64,000 nucleotides of DNA from Seminavis robusta. Its lineage: Eukaryota; Bacillariophyta; Bacillariophyceae; Naviculales; Naviculaceae. Below, piece by piece: positions 51,877 through 62,656 of this stretch; the stretch's first letter is position 1, and each line of letters starts with the position of its first letter. The notes under the pieces were generated by a model, which made no database searches, was not told the DNA's origin, and was given only the letters and a program-made list of their open reading frames with translations. The stretch spans positions 1 to 64,000 of the forward strand of contig CAICTM010000270.1 of the NCBI GenBank assembly GCA_903772945.1, written 5' to 3'. The position numbers were made by a program, and so were the translations under genes.

Positions 51877-53280
51877 ATAACCTGCTACACAACGGAGGAA
51901 GGAGGGGTGAAACCATGGCTGGTTTTGGATTGACTTTGTTAGGGAACAAGCAAACAAGGCAGAGAAGCTTACCGGTATGCATTCAAGTCCAGCCAGCAAG
52001 AGTTTCATGATCAAAACTGATGTACACATGCCACATCTATACAAAGTGGCACACAGTACGTACAATCATATATTATATTATTATGGGGAAAAGGTAATCC
52101 ACAATCAATCAATTATTCTTTTCCAGCCGGACTTGAAAACTGTAACTTTTCTAGGTGCAGCTCCATGAAAAGAGATGGATATTAGTACCAGACACATCTA
52201 ACTAAGGCATCGGTTTGGGGTCTAGAAACATACTCTGTAGACTTCCACTCTTGCGAAGAAGGCGACACGAAAAAGAGACAAACTTCCGAAACAGCATACA
52301 TGTACCGGTACCTGGCGCGGCATAGTTTGTTCTAGGTGCTCTAGAGCCAGCCGGGGACTGGTCCCCGCACCAATGAAGGAACGAAGTGCTTACACAACTT
52401 CTCGCTCGGCTAACGACTAGCTGAGCTCAAAGACCTGAGGTTACGGCGGGCTGCATCACGGAGGGAGTACGTGTACAGTAGAAAGAAAGCAGGCGTGTGG
52501 GACCTTCGTTACACGACAACTCCAAGAAGAGAACTGTCAAGAGGTGTCGCTAACCCATCTGTTGCAAGCTCACGTGTTACTAGAAACTCTCTTTGGTATC
52601 CAGAAGCAAACATCCACAAGTCTCCACATTCATCCAATGAAACACTCCAGCCCCGAAGAAAGGGCCACGGTGGCGCAATGTGGAGCATGCTGACGAAAGC
52701 ACATCTCAAGCCAAAAATCTCGCGTGAACGAGGATCTCGACTCCCACGGCGGAAAACAGCTGCAAAAGCTGCTGTCCAAGCAGACATGGTTGAAGTGCGT
52801 GGGAACGGGTATCGAGTTCGCAGCAAAGAACACGCATAGTGACATCGGCTTCAACTCGTCGTATCCGACACCCGACGAACTTGAGCCATGAGAACGCTTG
52901 CTCATCCATTCTTCTGCCAAGAAAGTGGATGATACCCTTCTTTCTCGCCAGAGATCCATTGGCATAGCAGACACCACATTCTTTAGAGAAGACGCAAGGT
53001 AGCGTATCAAGTTCCGTTTGCAGAGAAGACTGATCCAGTTCTCATTCTTTGGTGGGTGATTGCAATCTTGTTGTTTCCTCTCTCGAAAGATACCGCAGCG
53101 GCCTCATAAAAGCATTCTTTGTTTTCTATTGAACTGCCAAGTGTAAGTTGTTATGGAGATTAATTAACCAGTATGGTCGATCCTTGCTTGGGCTTGTTGT
53201 GCTGACTCTCTCTTGTCTCCCTTTTGTTTCTCATATTATGACATTCACAGAACATTCATATCATTACTATCTACATCATT
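51877..53280. other. gene-free stretch
   Basis: About 1.4 kb. Overlapping open frames on both strands at 52471-53010 show no recognisable domain. GTAC words at 51970 and 52304-52320. CAGCCGGGGACTGGTCCCCG (52348-52367) contains a GGGGACTGGTCCCC hairpin. Confidence 0.4.
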
Positions 53281-53679
53281 ATGAGTTGGAGAAAACTGGT
53301 TCCACACATCTACTCTGCCGCGAAGGTGACAGCAACGGGCGCATCCATCACGTTGGGTAGCACTGTGTTCTCCTGTTATCTGGCACTACAAATCGAAGCC
53401 GCCAGTCACAGAACGATCTTTGCCTTCTTTCCCCATTGGTACGCCAATGTGGAATATGCCAATGGCATTGACCCTGATCTCTTGGCTTCTGTTCGAATGC
53501 AAGCAAGGCTGCAGCAGCAAGAACAAGTAAAGAGAGCACTTTTACAGCCTCAGCAATCTACGCTCAAGAATCAGGAAGATGACACAACAACAAAGACAAT
53601 CTTCACGGTAGAAGGCCTTGTGGAACCCATGGTCAAACAAGTACAACTGGATCTGAGTGCTTGTGCCATGACCGCATAG
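53281..53679 (+). CDS. Small unknown protein, possible single-pass membrane protein
   Basis: 132 aa, ATG at 53281. A hydrophobic N-terminal half (YSAAKVTATGASITLGSTVFSCYLALQIEAA, about 11-41) could be a membrane helix or a signal anchor. It is followed by FFPHWYANVEYANGIDPDLLASVRMQARLQQQEQ, a helical Gln-rich part. No family recognised. Size and composition resemble small mitochondrial inner-membrane subunits, but that is speculation. Confidence 0.5.
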   Translation: MSWRKLVPHIYSAAKVTATGASITLGSTVFSCYLALQIEAASHRTIFAFFPHWYANVEYANGIDPDLLASVRMQARLQQQEQVKRALLQPQQSTLKNQEDDTTTKTIFTVEGLVEPMVKQVQLDLSACAMTA

Positions 53680-54441
53680 ACACATCAATCATCTCAAGGA
53701 ACGCAGATGAAGATACTAGTAGTGGTGAAAAAGTCATTGCGGCGGCAGCTTCCTAGCGAGGCGAAACTGAGTGGAGCATGCATATCAATTGTACAGTACA
53801 GACATTTTCTGTGTGAAAAACAAAAAAATTCTTCAAGGGCATTTCTGCACACGGCAGCAACAATACGCAGGTAGACAGCCCCAAAGGTTTCCATGACAAA
53901 TTATTGAAGGATTGCATCATGGATGCAATTGACAGGCATCCTGTCATCGCAAAGAGCGATTTACTGCTAGGAGATCAGGCTATCCCCGTGTTGCGCACGA
54001 TAATGAAACCAACTTGACCTGTAATAGCAAAACTTTTTGAAAGACCTCGTGGATTCATTAAATTCTGTGCTTGGCAGAATCACTGAAAAAGCTGCTACCA
54101 TGCTCCATTGCAAGGGAGACACGGCGGTTTCTGTCTGTGAGGTACTTGGCTTCGCCTCTTGATCACTTATCAGCTGGGTAGAGCAAAAGTGGTCGTTGCA
54201 GCTCTTGCATTGCAGTGCTGCAATTTAATTCCAACCAGTTGCGCTCGGTGAAGGAACGGGGGCATGCACATCGCTGTACAGTACGGTATCTGGAGCGTAC
54301 TCACAGTTTCCCGAGAAAGCAGTCGGAAATGACCTATTTGAGATGTAAATAACCGGCTCAAGTGTCACCACTGCATGAAAAGTGCACCAAATATGTTGCA
54401 GCACATTCAGCTGGTCGATGAAGCAAAGCAGGAGTTATTGA
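53680..54441. other. gene-free stretch
   Basis: About 760 bases with GTACGGTA near 54278. No gene recognised. Confidence 0.4.
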
Positions 54442-54978
54442 GCTCGTCCAAACCCCAGCACCTTGTCTCCCACGGTGCCAGTTGGCGAGCCCAGCACCAC
54501 TCCCACCACCCTGTCCCCCACAACTCTTGTTCCCACAACCCAGAGTCCCACAACTGAAGCACCCAGCACCGCTGGTCCCTCAACTGAGAGTCCTAGCACC
54601 GGTACTCCCTCAACCGAGAGTCCCTCAGCGGGAATTCCAACAACCGTTGGCCCCACTACGGCGAGCCCGGGCACAGGGATCCCCACAACTGTAAGCCCAA
54701 GCACGGGAGGCCCCATGACTGTTGGCCCCAGCACGGCAGGTCCAACGACTGCTGCTCCCAGGACGGGAATTCCCACCACACTCTCCCCAACCACTGTGAG
54801 CTCCAGCACCTCGGGACCAACCACCGTGAGCCCCAGCACAGGAACGCCCAGTACCTTGTCGCCCAGTACATCAAGCCCGACTACTGTCGGCCCAAGTACA
54901 TTGAGCCCCAGCACCGGAAATCCAACCGATTGCCATTGCCCAGCTTTCGAGAACTCCTGGTCCCACTTGATCCTCTGA
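54442..54978 (+). pseudogene. Orphan mucin-like Thr/Pro/Ser repeat segment
   Basis: Open frame without any ATG (a stop lies at 54439-54441), encoding about 178 residues, mostly TTxSPSTGxP-type units (for example GPSTESPSTGTPSTESPS), ending NPTDCHCPAFENSW. Such Thr/Pro/Ser tracts are linkers in diatom secreted or cell-wall proteins. With no start codon, signal peptide or catalytic domain next to it, this is either an internal exon whose partners I cannot see or a relic of a larger gene. The antisense frame (54435-55142) is a shadow of the repeat. Underlying DNA is a degenerate 15- to 30-bp repeat. Confidence 0.45.
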
Positions 54979-56195
54979 AACTCGTGCGTCTCTTTCGGTC
55001 TTTCCAAGTAGATTGAAACTAGAATCTTTAGCCGGAAACCCCTACTAGCTAGGAATCCTACCAGCAAAACAGAGCAGTTGCAGTCCCAGACAACTTGCGT
55101 GCAATCAACTTCAAGACCGACGTCCCCGCCAAAATCACACAAAAAGTCAACAGAGTTCGAAAGGCAATGCCCGATCCAGCGATGATTTGCTTTGGGTTCA
55201 GGCCAACCACACCGTGGAAACTTGCCACCTCCAACACCGGTACCATGATCCCGGGTTTCTCAGAAAGGAAATCATGTCAGGTGGAAATACAACGTGACGG
55301 CGGTGCTGCTTGTGCGCAACATACCCCTGTTCGTATCGGTATCGGTCCAGCGTATTTGACGAGTCACCCTCCCTGCCTTTGCACACAACTACATTGAGTT
55401 TCTATAACATTCTAGCTAGCTAGACCAATTCTTTTGTTTCCAAAGTTCGCGACCACGGGCCCAGAGGGGGACATTTCAAAGCCCGAAATGGCGGTTGCCA
55501 TTCCTGGAGGCCTTGGCCGACCGGCAACAAGAGATAAGAAAAAAAGAGCAGAAAGGACAGCCACAGCAGCAGCAATGCCGCCATCACCCACGGACGACGT
55601 TCTCTTGCTGCCATAGCTGCTGCCAGAATGGTGATAGTTGCTGTTGCCGGAGTGGTAGTAGGAACCATGTCGCCTTCCAGATTGGACATATACATGTAGG
55701 CCTCGAGCTCGAAGTTCTTTTGGACAGCAGCGGTGGAAGAGCAGCAGTTCTCGCCGATGGAGATAGAGTGGCCATTTTCCTCACAGATGTAGATATAGGA
55801 AGAGTAGAGTTTGCGTGTGTGGAGCTCGACTTTTTGTACCGTGGCGTCGTGGGCTGCCACCAACCTGAAAGCAAATCAGACCAAGATCACGGAGGCACTA
55901 CGGTAGAATACGGTAAAGCTAAAGGTAGCTTGCTGCATGCATACTGCTACTTTGCCTGCAGCACCTTTAATAAACCTGGGGTGGCAGATCCAGCCTGAGA
56001 CAAGCCATGATAGTTGGAATTGAAATTTTCGTACTGCGTAGAAGTGGTACCAGTACACTACGTACCGTACGACAAGTGGTGCACCGAAATTTTCACTCAG
56101 AAGATCTTTTCTTTCTATGGTCTAGGATGCTCCTCGTTCCATTTTTCAGTAGCAGTTATCAAGCACATCCTGCAGAGGGTTCTGCCCTTGTCAAA
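54979..56195. other. gene-free stretch
   Basis: About 1.2 kb. An open minus-strand frame (55420-55863) has a hydrophobic stretch but no other support. CTAGCTAGCTAG at 55412-55423 and GGTACCAGTACACTACGTACCGTAC at 56045-56069 are palindrome-rich spots. Confidence 0.4.
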
Positions 56196-57040
56196 ATGTC
56201 GGAGGATTGTGACGAAAAGGTTCCAACCCAACCTGATAGCAGTCATCAGAGGAGCCTGATGTCACCATAATTGCGGGTGGACAAGAATACCGTGAGTACC
56301 GACAGACCCTTCGCTGCTGGAGTGGTTATTTTGGTGCTGCATTCAGAAGTGGAATGAAGGAAACAGCCACAAAACAGTTTGAGTTCCCTGACAGAAAACC
56401 AGAAGACTGGGAACTTATTGCTTCGATGGTTGCCCCTTTTCCGAAAGCACAAATTACCAAGGACAATGTCTCTACAGCTCTCTCGTGGTTCGATGAACTT
56501 TGCAGTGCCAGAGGCCTGGAAATATGTGATAAGGTTTTTTGCGAGGATGTCATATGGGTGTTGCTGACAGATACAAAATCTGAACCACTTTTGTCGTCTG
56601 AGTCAGAGCTGGAGGCAATGCGCTCGGAGCGGGCCCAAGTGTTGGAGAAGCTTCAGACAAGCTTCACTTTCAGCTTGACGCGTTCCAAAGGGGCTTGTTT
56701 TGCTATTCTTCACCGTTGCCTGGAAGATGCCCCTTACCTTTTTGGAATGGAAGAGGTCAACATCTTGGTAGCGTTTCTGGCAAAGCATGACGAGTGCAAG
56801 GAACAGCTTTGGGAGTGCCTCAAGGAGTATGTGCCCTCCACTGTATCAAACTGGCAGTTTGAAGAACTCCTTGGACAGGATCTATTTCCAGCTTTACTCC
56901 ACGGCGAAATGGCCCTGCATGACCAGGAAGCTCGATTCAAGCGTCAAGTTGCCAAGGTTGCTGATGGGCTGTCCTCCTATGCCAGGAGCCAGCTTGGACA
57001 GGATGATTACATTTGCCGAAACTTGTTTTCGCAAAACTAG
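56196..57040 (+). pseudogene. BTB/POZ protein gene with frame disruption near its start
   Basis: The main frame (open from 56240, first ATG at 56354) encodes a BTB domain characteristic of diatoms: PDVTIIAGGQEYREYRQTLRCWSGYFGAAFRSGMKE, FEFPDRKPEDWELIASMVAPF, and then an alpha-helical C-terminal part (BACK-like, ...ILHRCLEDAPYLFGMEEVNILVAFL...). The natural start, ATG at 56196 (MSEDCDEKVPTQPDSS), is in another frame that stops at 56268-56270. No GT-AG pair rescues it. So either the gene is broken, or one base is wrong or missing in this sequence, or translation begins at 56354 and the first BTB strands are lost. BTB proteins usually dimerise or serve as Cul3 adaptors. Confidence 0.65.
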
Positions 57041-57742
57041 CAGCACAGAGCACAGATCATGTTCCTATCGGAGGGAGATTTTCGGTTTGGCAATAACATT
57101 ATAGTCCATACGTCAATGCTAGCTCGATTTCGAGTAGGTAGCTTGTGCACTTAGTTTGTGTATTGACCGATCGAGGGCGACACGAAGCTAGAATAATGCA
57201 ATCTTCCCATGGCTCAGCGCTCCGTACCGTACCGGTACCGGTTGCATTGGCTTACCTTGTACTGGTACCGGTGTACCGATACCGCACTGGTACGTACCAG
57301 GACGTACAGTACCGTACAGCACTACATGACATTGTATTATGTATTATACCTGTACACTTAATATTATTAAAGGCTTTCTGCCAAGGTGAAATACCTGATA
57401 ACGCTTCATGCATTGACACGTGAGGGGAAGAGTGCAAGGCTTTAACAGAAGAAGAACTTGTGAGCTTCTTCTTCGGCGAGGGGAACTTCGGCTGCTGCTC
57501 ACGAAATGGCGGAGGGAGCTCACATTTTCGCTAAAACTCGAGAAATTTCAATCTAGCCGGCGCTTCTGGGTTTGCTTCTGGGAATCCTTTTTGCTTCTTC
57601 CCACCACTTCGTTCTTCCTTCCCTTCGACGTGGCCAGATAAAGGCGATGATGACACGTAGCCTAATGAGATACCACCGCATGAGTGGGGTAGAATCGAAG
57701 TTCCAAAATGATTCCATCTTGATATCTTGATGCGGCGAAACC
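57041..57742. other. gene-free stretch
   Basis: About 700 bases. Holds one of the densest GTAC islands in the window (57225-57320, with repeated CCGTACCGTACCGGTACCGG-type words). Upstream part of the antiporter promoter. Confidence 0.5.
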
Positions 57743-60502
57743 ATGGTAATGGAGAAGAACTTCCAATTGTCTCTCCGGTGGAACCGGAGAATGTCTTTCG
57801 TTGCAAGCCATGCATCGACCATGGTTGTGGTTGCTGGTGGTATCCTCTACTTTGCTAGTTGGAAAGAAGGAATGGGAAACAGTAATGCTTTCAAAAGGGT
57901 TCTACAGGAAGATAGTGACGCTGCCCCTGAGGGACTATCCGTGGATGTTTCTTTCGAAGATATTCTCAAGACAGTGATCTTTCTAATGACGAGTTGGATG
58001 ATGGCCGTCGCAAGTCAGCTGGTTGGATTGCCATCTCTGGTGGGAGAAATTGTCACAGGCTTCATCCTGGGTCCACCTTTGCTAGACTTTGTAGCATATC
58101 CAGAGGCCATGGTACTTATTGGAAGTTTTGGACTGATTGGGCTGCTCTTGGACAGTGGAATCAACTTGGATATTGCGCAGTTGAGGCAAACCGGCTCCCG
58201 CGCTGTACTCATGGCCGTCACGGGTACCATCCTAGCCCTCGCCGTTGGCTTGGGAATGGGACATGCAGCAAACTCGGGAGACTTTCGATCCAGCTTTGCC
58301 GTGGGGGCAGCGTTTGCCCCTTCTTCTTTTGGTGTCGCCAGCCAAGTTCTGTCGCAAGGAGAGATCCTCAATACCCCCATGGGGCAGGTCATCGTAGCTG
58401 CCAGTGTTTTCGATGATATTCTCGGCTTGATTCTGCTTTCTATCATGGAGGTCTTGGTCAAAGACTCACCAAAGCTCGTTGAATACTTGGTGCCATTCCT
58501 GTCGTCATTTGGATACCTACTTGTTCTGGGACTTGTAGGGGTTACAGTGTTTCCCAAGTTTGTGGAGCACAAGATACTGCCCAGATTTCGGGAGGATACG
58601 CGAGACTTTGTTGCCTTTTCTCTCCTATTCATTCTCCTTTCTTTCTACCTTCCACTCTTGCACTACTCTGGCGCAAGTTACCTTACTGGAGCTTTCTTGG
58701 CAGGGCTCAGCTTCTCACAAATCAACTCGGTGCATGCTCGCTACCTTCGAAGTGCACCCCATCTAAAGATCTGGCTTATGAGGATCTTCTTTGCCGCCAC
58801 CATTGGTTTCCAAGTGCCCATTCAATACTTCACGGATGGAAATGTGCTCAATTGGGGTTTTCTATACAGTGAGTGTGGAAGAGAAACATTCCATCCTGGC
58901 CAATTCAATCTCTCACACTGCTCTTGCACTATGCCTGGACACTCCATGTTTCTTTAGTCCTTCCTGTACTGGCCAAGATCCCGTTGGGCCTTCTCGTGCC
59001 TCGGTTCTCACGAGAGCTCCCAGAAGACTTCCCTTATGATCCGTACTGGCGAGACGTATTAATCACAACGTTGTAAGTTGCGTGCTTGTCAAAACATATC
59101 ATTACCCCTTCAGAGCACGCAGTGTATTGGTCTAACCTTCCTACCTGGGGTATGTTCCGACTTGAACAGGGCCATGCTGTGCAGGGGCGAATTCAATTTC
59201 ATTGTAGCTTCCTTTGCGCTGAGTGCCGGAGTGTTGGATCCAGAGCAATATGCCGCAGTAGTCTTTGCAATCTTGTTGAGCGCCATTGTTGCACCTCTGG
59301 CCCTTTCGAAAACTATTCGGTACTACAATGGCAAATTCAAGGCATTCCTCCAAAGCAAACACAAGCTGAATCGAATAGACAACACGAGCGACGGGAATCG
59401 GCCTCTGTTTCTCGCCATCCAGGCCCGGACGCCCGTTGCCTGGTGCCTCCAAGAGAAATTCACGGAAGCTCTCGAATCGGTCGGTCTCATCATTATCGAC
59501 CATAGATCTTGGCATACCCTTGGCACTGAAGCAGTGGTCATTACGGAAATCTTTTGTCAAGACAAGCTCGCCCGCGTCCGCATACGACAAGCCTTCAAAC
59601 GAAGCAAGAGCGCATCCGTGTTGACACATGCCAGCACTCCTGAAGACAGTCCCAAGCCAAACTATAGCCGGAGGACGATCTCGACAATCAAGGAGAGTCC
59701 TAGTCGCGAACTCTTGGCTACAATGCAGGACCTGGAAGAAGCAGAGGAGGTTCGAAAAGAAGAGGATGAGATATCCCTTCGAAAGCAGATCGTCCGAGAT
59801 GCTTTGATAGATTGTCTAGGTCGAGACGTTGACAAATCCTCCTACGCCATTGTCGTCTCGCAATGGGACACTTTTGTCTTTGACGACGAAGCGGCAAGGA
59901 GTGTAGGCGATAGCGACGACGATGCTGGGCTCGACCGATCGAGGCATGCCGGATACCGTTTTGTTACTCCCGCGCCATCCATGAAGGAACCAACGCAAAC
60001 AGATGATGGTGATGGAAATGCAGACGATCAACCACCAATCATTCCTAGCTTGGATATCGAGTCGCAAAAGCAAGACGCTGCGTCACAAGAACACGGTGCT
60101 TCTTCCAGTAACCCTCGTGCTCCAAAACCGCGACGAATGGCTTCCGTCGGCACCTATTCCGACTTGGGCAGTGCCATCACGACGGAAGATCCCAAGCTGG
60201 ACCTTGACCTTTGGGATATCGACCAAGAATCTCATCAGGTTGTGACCGAAGGATATTTCATGGCGCCCATTGACGACACGGGAACGCAAAGTGTGGTGGA
60301 AGGTTGCGGGAGAGCTGATGAAGGTCGTCACCATCGTAGGACAGCCAGCGAAGACAGCTTTGTCCTCCGAGTTAGGAGGACTCACCATGGGCGGACAAAC
60401 AGCGAAGATACGTTTGTTCTGGATGAATCCACTCTAAACGAGTTCGATCGTGAAGTGGAGGCCGCCATCATCAAGGACCGGTTGCGTGGGTACATCCGAT
60501 AG
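57743..60502 (+). CDS. CPA2-family cation/proton antiporter
   Basis: Three exons: 57743-58868, 58958-59072 and 59170-60502, GT-AG, 857 aa. A short hydrophobic N-terminal segment (VVVAGGILYFASW) may be a signal. The transporter domain has about 12 helices: LVGLPSLVGEIVTGFILGPPLLDF, LIGSFGLIGLLLDSGINLD, FAPSSFGVASQVLSQGEILNTPMGQVIVAASVFDDILGLILL (the VFDD pair is the ion/proton site of Na/H exchangers), SGASYLTGAFLAGLSF, and after splicing LAMLCRGEFNFIVASFALSAGVL. The C-terminal 400 residues are cytosolic: a compact stretch (RPLFLAIQARTPVAWCLQEKF...) then long disorder ending in two similar Arg/Ser motifs, RRTASEDSFVL and GRTNSEDTFVL, which look like paired kinase sites. Likely K+ or Na+/H+ exchange at an organelle or plasma membrane; ion not deducible. 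Confidence 0.9.
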
Positions 60503-61031
60503 GTCCCTTTCTGTATACATACCCAAGAGACCGGCGCCTTTACGGCTGTCGACTCATTATTCATAGCTTCATCTTTTAGATCTATTAGACTTTTTAACAA
60601 CTACTGCGTCCATGGATAGAGATATGACAACTCTTACTTAATTAAAACTCTTTGTCACAGTCAGTTTTTAATGCTCATCATTGCCGAAAAGAGCAGGCGC
60701 GAGATTCCAACAATCAATTCAATGATACCCTTGAATCCTTCCTAACGATGCAACCATAATAATAAGTGTGCATTTGCAAGTGTAATGCGGGTTGTTTCGA
60801 CTCGTACCAATATGTCATAGTTTCAAGGGGCGACCATTGCGATGTGGTTGGCCCTTTCACGCTCCATGATGAGGGAGAGGAGGTTTCTGACAAGCTGCCA
60901 ATTTTCAGTCGTGACACGAAAGAACGGGGTTCCCATCCGTCTCAACTTTTCAACCCAAGATCTTTTTGTCATCGTCGGCAACCATTCGAAACACCGATAA
61001 GCTTCCATGCAGGCAACCGTGTAATCCGACC
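60503..61031. other. gene-free stretch
   Basis: About 530 bases between antiporter and DHODH genes; no repeat or RNA recognised. Confidence 0.4.
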
Positions 61032-62611
61032 ATGTTGAGACAAGGATTTCGTTCGCTCCGAACATTGACGGTAAGAACCGTCGTAGGAGGGGCTGTGACG
61101 TTTGGTGTGTTGGAAGCAACGACTCATCTTCCTTCTCAGGGCAAATCATCTGAAATCTACCACAGAGTGTCCGATCAAGTAGTCACGCCACTCCTTCGAC
61201 GCTATCTCGATCCAGAAGTTGCTCACAATGTGGCACTAGACTTTGCTCGCAAGGGATTTGCTCTTCGGCATCGACCTTCACCGATGGAAGACCGGGTCAA
61301 CGTCAAAATTTCCATGTCATTTGATACGACAATCCATGAAAGCAATGGGGACAACAACAGCAGCAACAGCAATAATGAGAACAAGAGATTTGCCTTGCAG
61401 TTCCCCAATCCAATCGGCTTGGCAGCTGGATTTGACAAGGATGGGGAGGCAATTCAACCTCTGATGGATATGGGGTTTGGATTCGTCGAAATTGGAACTG
61501 TCACTCCAAAGCCACAACCTGGGAATCCCAAGCCACGCATGTTCCGGTTAGCAGACGATCTCGGCATTATCAACAGGTATGGCTTTAATTCCAAGGGGGC
61601 GGATGCCGTGGAAGAAAATGTGAAAGCATTCCGACAAACTCAGCTGAGAGAAAGCAGTGAACTCGAGTCGAAAGATGGCTCCTCCATAATGTCTTTTCAA
61701 TCCATTGCGACTGCCGTGTTTCCAACTCCGAAACCAGCTCAAGGTTTGCTGGGGATCAACATTGGCAAGAACAAGACCACTGAAGATGCCAAAACAGACT
61801 ACGTGAAGAACATTCTACAATTGGGATCCTATGCGGATTATTTGGTAAGCCGTCCTGTCCTGTCCGAGCTCTCCTCCTTTGTGCTCGAAAATTGAAATTC
61901 TCATCCAATTCATCTGTCCACTGGATCTCGCCGTCTCGTTTCCGTTGCCACCACGACAATAAACCTTCCATGCCATGCTCACTCAAGGTCATCAACATTT
62001 CATCGCCCAACACGCCCAACTTGCGGGATCTACAAAAGGCTCAGGCCATGGGCGAACTTATCCAAGCCTGTCTGGAAGCAAGGAAACGACTCTCCAAACC
62101 AGTCCCCTTGTTGGTAAAGCTTTCACCAGACTTGACAACAGAAGAGTTGAAAAGCATGGTCCCTGTCTTGCGACTAGTGGATGGCGTGGTTGTTACCAAT
62201 ACTACCAATCAACGGCCCAAAGAACTAGTTTCAAAGCATCACGTCGAGGAAATGGGAGGCCTGTCTGGAGCCCCGATCAAAGATAAGAGTACCGAGGTCA
62301 TTCGACAATTGTACAAGGAAATGAATGGCAACGTCTTTATTGTCGGAGTCGGGGGTATTGGAAGCGGCGAAGATGCGTACGAAAAGCTCAAGGCAGGAGC
62401 CAGCGTGGTTCAGTTGTACAGTTTGATGGTGTATGATGGGCCCGGTTGCGTAAGTCGAATTAGGCACGACTTGGCAACCATAATGGATCAACGGGGTCAC
62501 AAGTGTCTAGAAGACATTATTGGGAGAGACCATGAGGAGATCTTTTGGAGAAAACAGCAAGAACGACATGAAATGTCACTGTCCAAAGAAAATACCATGA
62601 TTGTAGAGTAG
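61032..62611 (+). CDS. Dihydroorotate dehydrogenase, class 2 (mitochondrial)
   Basis: Two exons, 61032-61844 and 61988-62611 (GTAAGC...TCAAG intron, 143 nt), 478 aa. Fourth step of pyrimidine synthesis, oxidising dihydroorotate to orotate with ubiquinone. Residues 1-30 ([28 protein letters not shown]) are an Arg-rich presequence plus membrane anchor as in animal and plant class 2 enzymes. Seen: [12 protein letters not shown] helical quinone tunnel, [61 protein letters not shown], then [12 protein letters not shown] with Ser277 as catalytic base (human Ser215), [49 protein letters not shown]. Asn/Ser-rich insertions occur at about 105-117 and 203-235. Confidence 0.96.
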
Positions 62612-62656
62612 ACTACGTCAATGGTAATGTAGAAAGGGATATCCTGTACACTCTAT
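62612..62656. other. very short convergent spacer
   Basis: Only 45 bases separate the DHODH and ankyrin-like stop codons, so their 3' UTRs must overlap. Confidence 0.6.

Noticed and set aside
52471-53010. Opposed open frames (122 aa plus, 126 aa minus)
   Set aside because: Neither shows a domain, good start context or codon pattern that would prefer it.
54435-55142. 235-aa minus-strand open frame with VVG.PVLGLTVVG repeats
   Set aside because: Shadow of the Thr/Pro/Ser repeat on the other strand; the plus reading matches known diatom linker composition.
55420-55863. 147-aa minus-strand frame with a hydrophobic stretch
   Set aside because: No conserved motif; plus-strand frames of equal length overlap it. 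Not enough support for a gene.
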